Source of the DNA: Siniperca chuatsi
Lineage: Eukaryota; Chordata; Actinopteri; Centrarchiformes; Sinipercidae
Assembly: GCF_020085105.1 (NCBI RefSeq)
Contig: NC_058051.1
Coordinates: 1,910,001 to 1,974,000 of the forward strand
DNA length: 64,000 nt
Direction: 5' to 3'
Of this stretch, positions 60,561 through 64,000 are shown piece by piece. The number at the start of each line of letters is the position of its first letter. Within the stretch, counting starts at the first letter, position 1. The notes beneath the pieces are model-generated. The model ran no database searches. It saw only the letters and a list, made by a program, of their open reading frames with translations, and was not told the origin of the DNA. A program made the translations under genes and the position numbers.

Positions 60561-63500
60561 CCCTCCCGGGATGAAAGAAACGGGGGGACGGTTGCAACAT
60601 GGACCTTTTCTCTTGTAACACGGAAGTCAGGAGCATGTTGTGAAGGTCTCCACAGGAGCAACACCCCCGTCAGCCCGATCTGATCAGTTTTAGCAGAGTT
60701 AGAGTAGAAAAACGGATTTTTTCAGTTTGGTTTTGTGCTGTTTGATATTGTAATTTTTCCTTACTTTATTTATTTACACATTTAGATTTTTCTTGCGTGT
60801 GTGTGTGTGTGTGTGTGTGTGAAGCACTTTGTAACTGTGTGTTTTAAAAAGTGCTATATAAATAAAGCTTTACTTACTTTTGTTGGGTAATTTGGTCAGT
60901 TGATACAGGCATAGCTGCTCATATCAGCTAAAAACAGCATTCAGATTAATTTGATTATTAAGTTTTTCAGTTGTGATCACCCAAAGTTACTAATTACTGT
61001 AATAGTCATGTTTTATTTATTGAACCTCAGAAGGAGTCTAAACACAACTGTCATGAGAAAAGCCCACCACACAGACACACATTCGCTCGTACCACACAGT
61101 CACACATGAAGCCTGCTGTCTTTGTCTCCTGGGACAGGTCAGACGCCGCTCTGCTCATTTAAGGTCATTCAGAGTCAGGGGTAAACAAACATGATGTCAT
61201 GGTAACTGTGGGGAAATTCACTGTGTTCAGCTGTGTGGTTTACAGCTACTAGTTACACTTCTGTTTTCCCAAGCACACAGGTTCACTTAACTATACACAA
61301 TATATTATTATAATTATTATTATTATTATTAAAACTGTTACCATGCTAGGCTTTATCCCCTGCTGAAGAATGAACACATGTGTTTGTAGTGTGTCTCTCT
61401 CTGTGTCTGTCTTTCTGTCTGTCTCCGTCACAAACACACACAGAAACACACTAACATACAGACATCTCAGGTTACACGTCACCGTCACCAGTAAGAGTTA
61501 TTTCCTTGACTCACTCTCTAGAAGAATACAGGCAGATCAAACTGAAGCAACAGCAACTTACCAGCTTGTTGGGTCTTGGGCTTGTAGGGTTTGTTTCTTG
61601 ATACCGCCTCTCTTGTGAAACTTGAAGCAAGCCTGGCCACCAGTGTGCTTCCTGTGGGAGGGTCTTCCCAGTCTACAAGAAGGCTGACTGCAGGCTACAG
61701 TAGGTGCTGTGCTGGAGAGAGAGCTTCTTCACTTAATAAGTCAAAAGATCAGTTTTTACTTTACTTGCTTTGTCTCTTAAATTCAAATGTATTGGCACGT
61801 CAGTAAAACAAACTAAACCTTCAAAGCTGCGCTTACTGTGTGGCAAAAATAAGTTCAGAACACAGCTGTCATGGGTAGCGAACACGTGATTATTGAGTGA
61901 ATCGGAGTGTAGATATCAACATTCATGTGAATAAACAATATACATTATACTGGAGAAATTATAGTATATAAAGAGATTTGAATGTGTCATTGTTTCTCTT
62001 AATAAACTGTTGATCACATGTAGCAGTTTGTACATTTTGACCAGTAAAATCTTTTGTTTGTTTTGTTTTTTTGGTTTCACTTCAGTGAGAAAGTAAATTT
62101 CATTTCCCCGTTTTCTTTCACTCAGTATTTCTCTCACAGTCACACACACACACACACACACGTGTCCACGTTTGACTGGGATCACAAGTAAAAGCAAGTG
62201 TGACATGCAGTATGCAAAACTGCCCGTTTTTAAAACAAGCCAGTGTCGTCAGGGGTGTGAAGTGTCATTCTGCACCCGGTTTGGACTTTACTCCACCTAC
62301 TGTGCAGTTTTGAAAAATGGGCCTGAAGGAAAGTGCGAGAGGAGGAGGGGTTTGTGGATGGGGTGGGGTCGTTAGAAGAGAAACAGGGCGGAGTGCCTCT
62401 AAAGATAACCTGCTTCCTTTTATTGCAGGAAGAACTGAATCAGAAATTTAGAATTATATTGTTTCCAACTCTTAATTCACACATTGCTCTTATTTTAATT
62501 TTTAATCTGTAGCACAGTCTTTTAATTAAAACATAGCATACAGTATGTCTAGGCTGGTGTGTAGCAGCTGTGTCTGTAATGTATGCACAAGTGGCTGAAG
62601 ATAGTTAGTATTTCAAAGTGTGAGACTTTCCACATTACTGGCCCTCTGATTTATTTACACCATGACACCTAGAGTTTGGACACATTCATAGGAAAATATA
62701 AAAATGACCAAAGCATGGGCCACGCATGAAGAAATATATATTCTTTCTGTTTGCCTAAAAGTCATTCACAAACAAATAAATGTACAGTATGTTATTATCG
62801 TACATAGTGACATTTATGTTTGGGGTCCATTAAACCCCAGAGAGCTCGAACTCCCAGACTGTTATTTAACTCCAGGAACAGGAATGAAAAGCCTTGTGTG
62901 ACAGTTTCTGCAGCAGACCTCGGAAACATGTCATCATTTCAAAATAATGTCTATACACTTCTCATAAATTAGGAAAAGTCATGACGTATCAAGCTAATAA
63001 AACAGTGTTCGAAGATGAAGACTGAAAATGAAGACATTTAGCGGCACAGAATTGGATGAAGAATAAGAAGATTATGTTCTCCACAGAATAATTGAATTAT
63101 TGTAGAGCCACTCTCTCCATTCAAACACAGGTTCAGCTTTTTTCCATGAAAATCAGTCAAATATCCAACAATGGCATGACAGAGCGCAATGCTCAAAACA
63201 CGCCAGCAGAGGGCGGTGCTAAATTAAAGGCCAAGCAGTGTAGTTTTGAGATATTATGGCTGGTGTTATTCTTTAATCTGGTCTTTGGTCGTTTTGTTTT
63301 TATTCCTCTTGTATAAGGTGAACCACCAACCACCAAGTGTGTCTCCCTGCTCCTCTTAATCCTTCACAATTAAGTTTAGTCAGCTCAGTGGTGCAGGAGG
63401 GCGTCCATCCACCAACACAAACACTCAGTCTGACTCCTGGCAGCAGCGCCTCTGCTTGGTTGTGCGTGCCAGTAAACACAGTTGATCGCAGGTTAGATGT

Positions 63501-64000
63501 TCAAAGGTTTTTGTCACTGAACCGGCAACTCCTTCCAGTGGTGAGCATGAACCTTTCACTGGGAGTGACACACGTCTGTCTGCAGCCCTCCTCTGGCCAA
63601 CAGTAGCCTTAGTAGTCATAGCGACTGCAGTGCAGAGGACATTTTGAAATCCAATCATTTTTGTGTGTGTGTGTTCATATCAAAAAATATGCACAAATGT
63701 GTGGTATTCTCGTCTTTGCATTGACTTTGTATGTAATCACACCGCTCGAAAAATGTGTTGTTGTTGAATGTCAACAAAATAATAATTGTTAAAATAATCA
63801 GATGCTCATACATCACTGTCCACAACAGTAAGTATTTATTTAGTAGACAGAAAACCTCATGCAGTATCATGTTTCAGCTTTTAAGAAAAACTGGGGAGAA
63901 GGGGAGAACTTTGGTTGCCAATGCCTCTGTGTTTGGTTTTAGAGTTGGTCATATCTACTATATAAAAACCTACTCAGGACACGAGGACAGCCCACCTGCC
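60561..64000. other. Repeat-containing intergenic DNA, no supported gene
   Basis: Includes (TG)n at about 60798-60821 followed by a repeat 3' end (AAAAAGTGCTATATAAATAAAG, 60846-60867), (ATT)n at about 61300-61330, and (CA)n at about 62142-62161. Open frames of 60-96 codons on both strands have no domain, splice or similarity support. The DNase 5' non-coding exon could lie here. Confidence 0.4.

Overview
The window looks like teleost fish nuclear DNA, probably from a percomorph. It has vertebrate-style genes split by GT-AG introns, long (TG)n and (CA)n microsatellites, Tc1/mariner elements, L2/Rex1-like LINEs and several short interspersed repeats of fish type. No prokaryotic, organellar or viral gene organisation is present.

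Positions 1-49010 are a head-to-tail segmental duplication. Each unit is about 18-21 kb and carries one TNF-receptor-superfamily gene of the TNFRSF14 (HVEM) type on the + strand, followed by about 13 kb of repeat-rich spacer. Four receptor copies are visible. Copy 0 (1-1287) is only a 3' fragment. Copy A (exons 2120-8964) lacks the signal-peptide exon and the transmembrane segment. Copy B (22828-27115) is complete: nine exons join in phase into a 270-residue type I membrane receptor. Copy C (41260-46679) has intact ectodomain and membrane exons but a damaged cytoplasmic-tail exon. The + strand of each unit also carries an exon-like minus-strand ORF (10848-11063, 28763-28978, 47923-48138), shared LINE remnants and microsatellites. 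Homology of unit C to unit B stops abruptly at 49010. The copies are mosaics: A resembles B in intron 3, C in intron 4, and copy 0 in lacking the membrane segment.

Elements inserted after duplication separate the units. Unit A has an approximately 2.9 kb LINE on the minus strand inside receptor intron 3. Unit C has a 1.5 kb Tc1-like transposon nested in another insert inside receptor intron 4. Copy B intron 4 has been replaced by unrelated repeats.

From 49011 the sequence is single copy. It contains LINE and MITE remnants (51294-54250), then a complete eight-coding-exon DNase I-family gene on the minus strand (54651-57425; 328 residues, signal peptide, hydrophobic C-terminus, best fit dnase1l1-like). 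A second, left-truncated Tc1-like transposon lies at 58285-59639. From 59640 to the end I see only repeats and no convincing gene.

The receptor array (immune co-signalling) and the DNase gene are separate transcription units; nothing suggests they act together. All exon structures were derived by reading splice sites, reading phases and homology among copies within the window, without transcript data.
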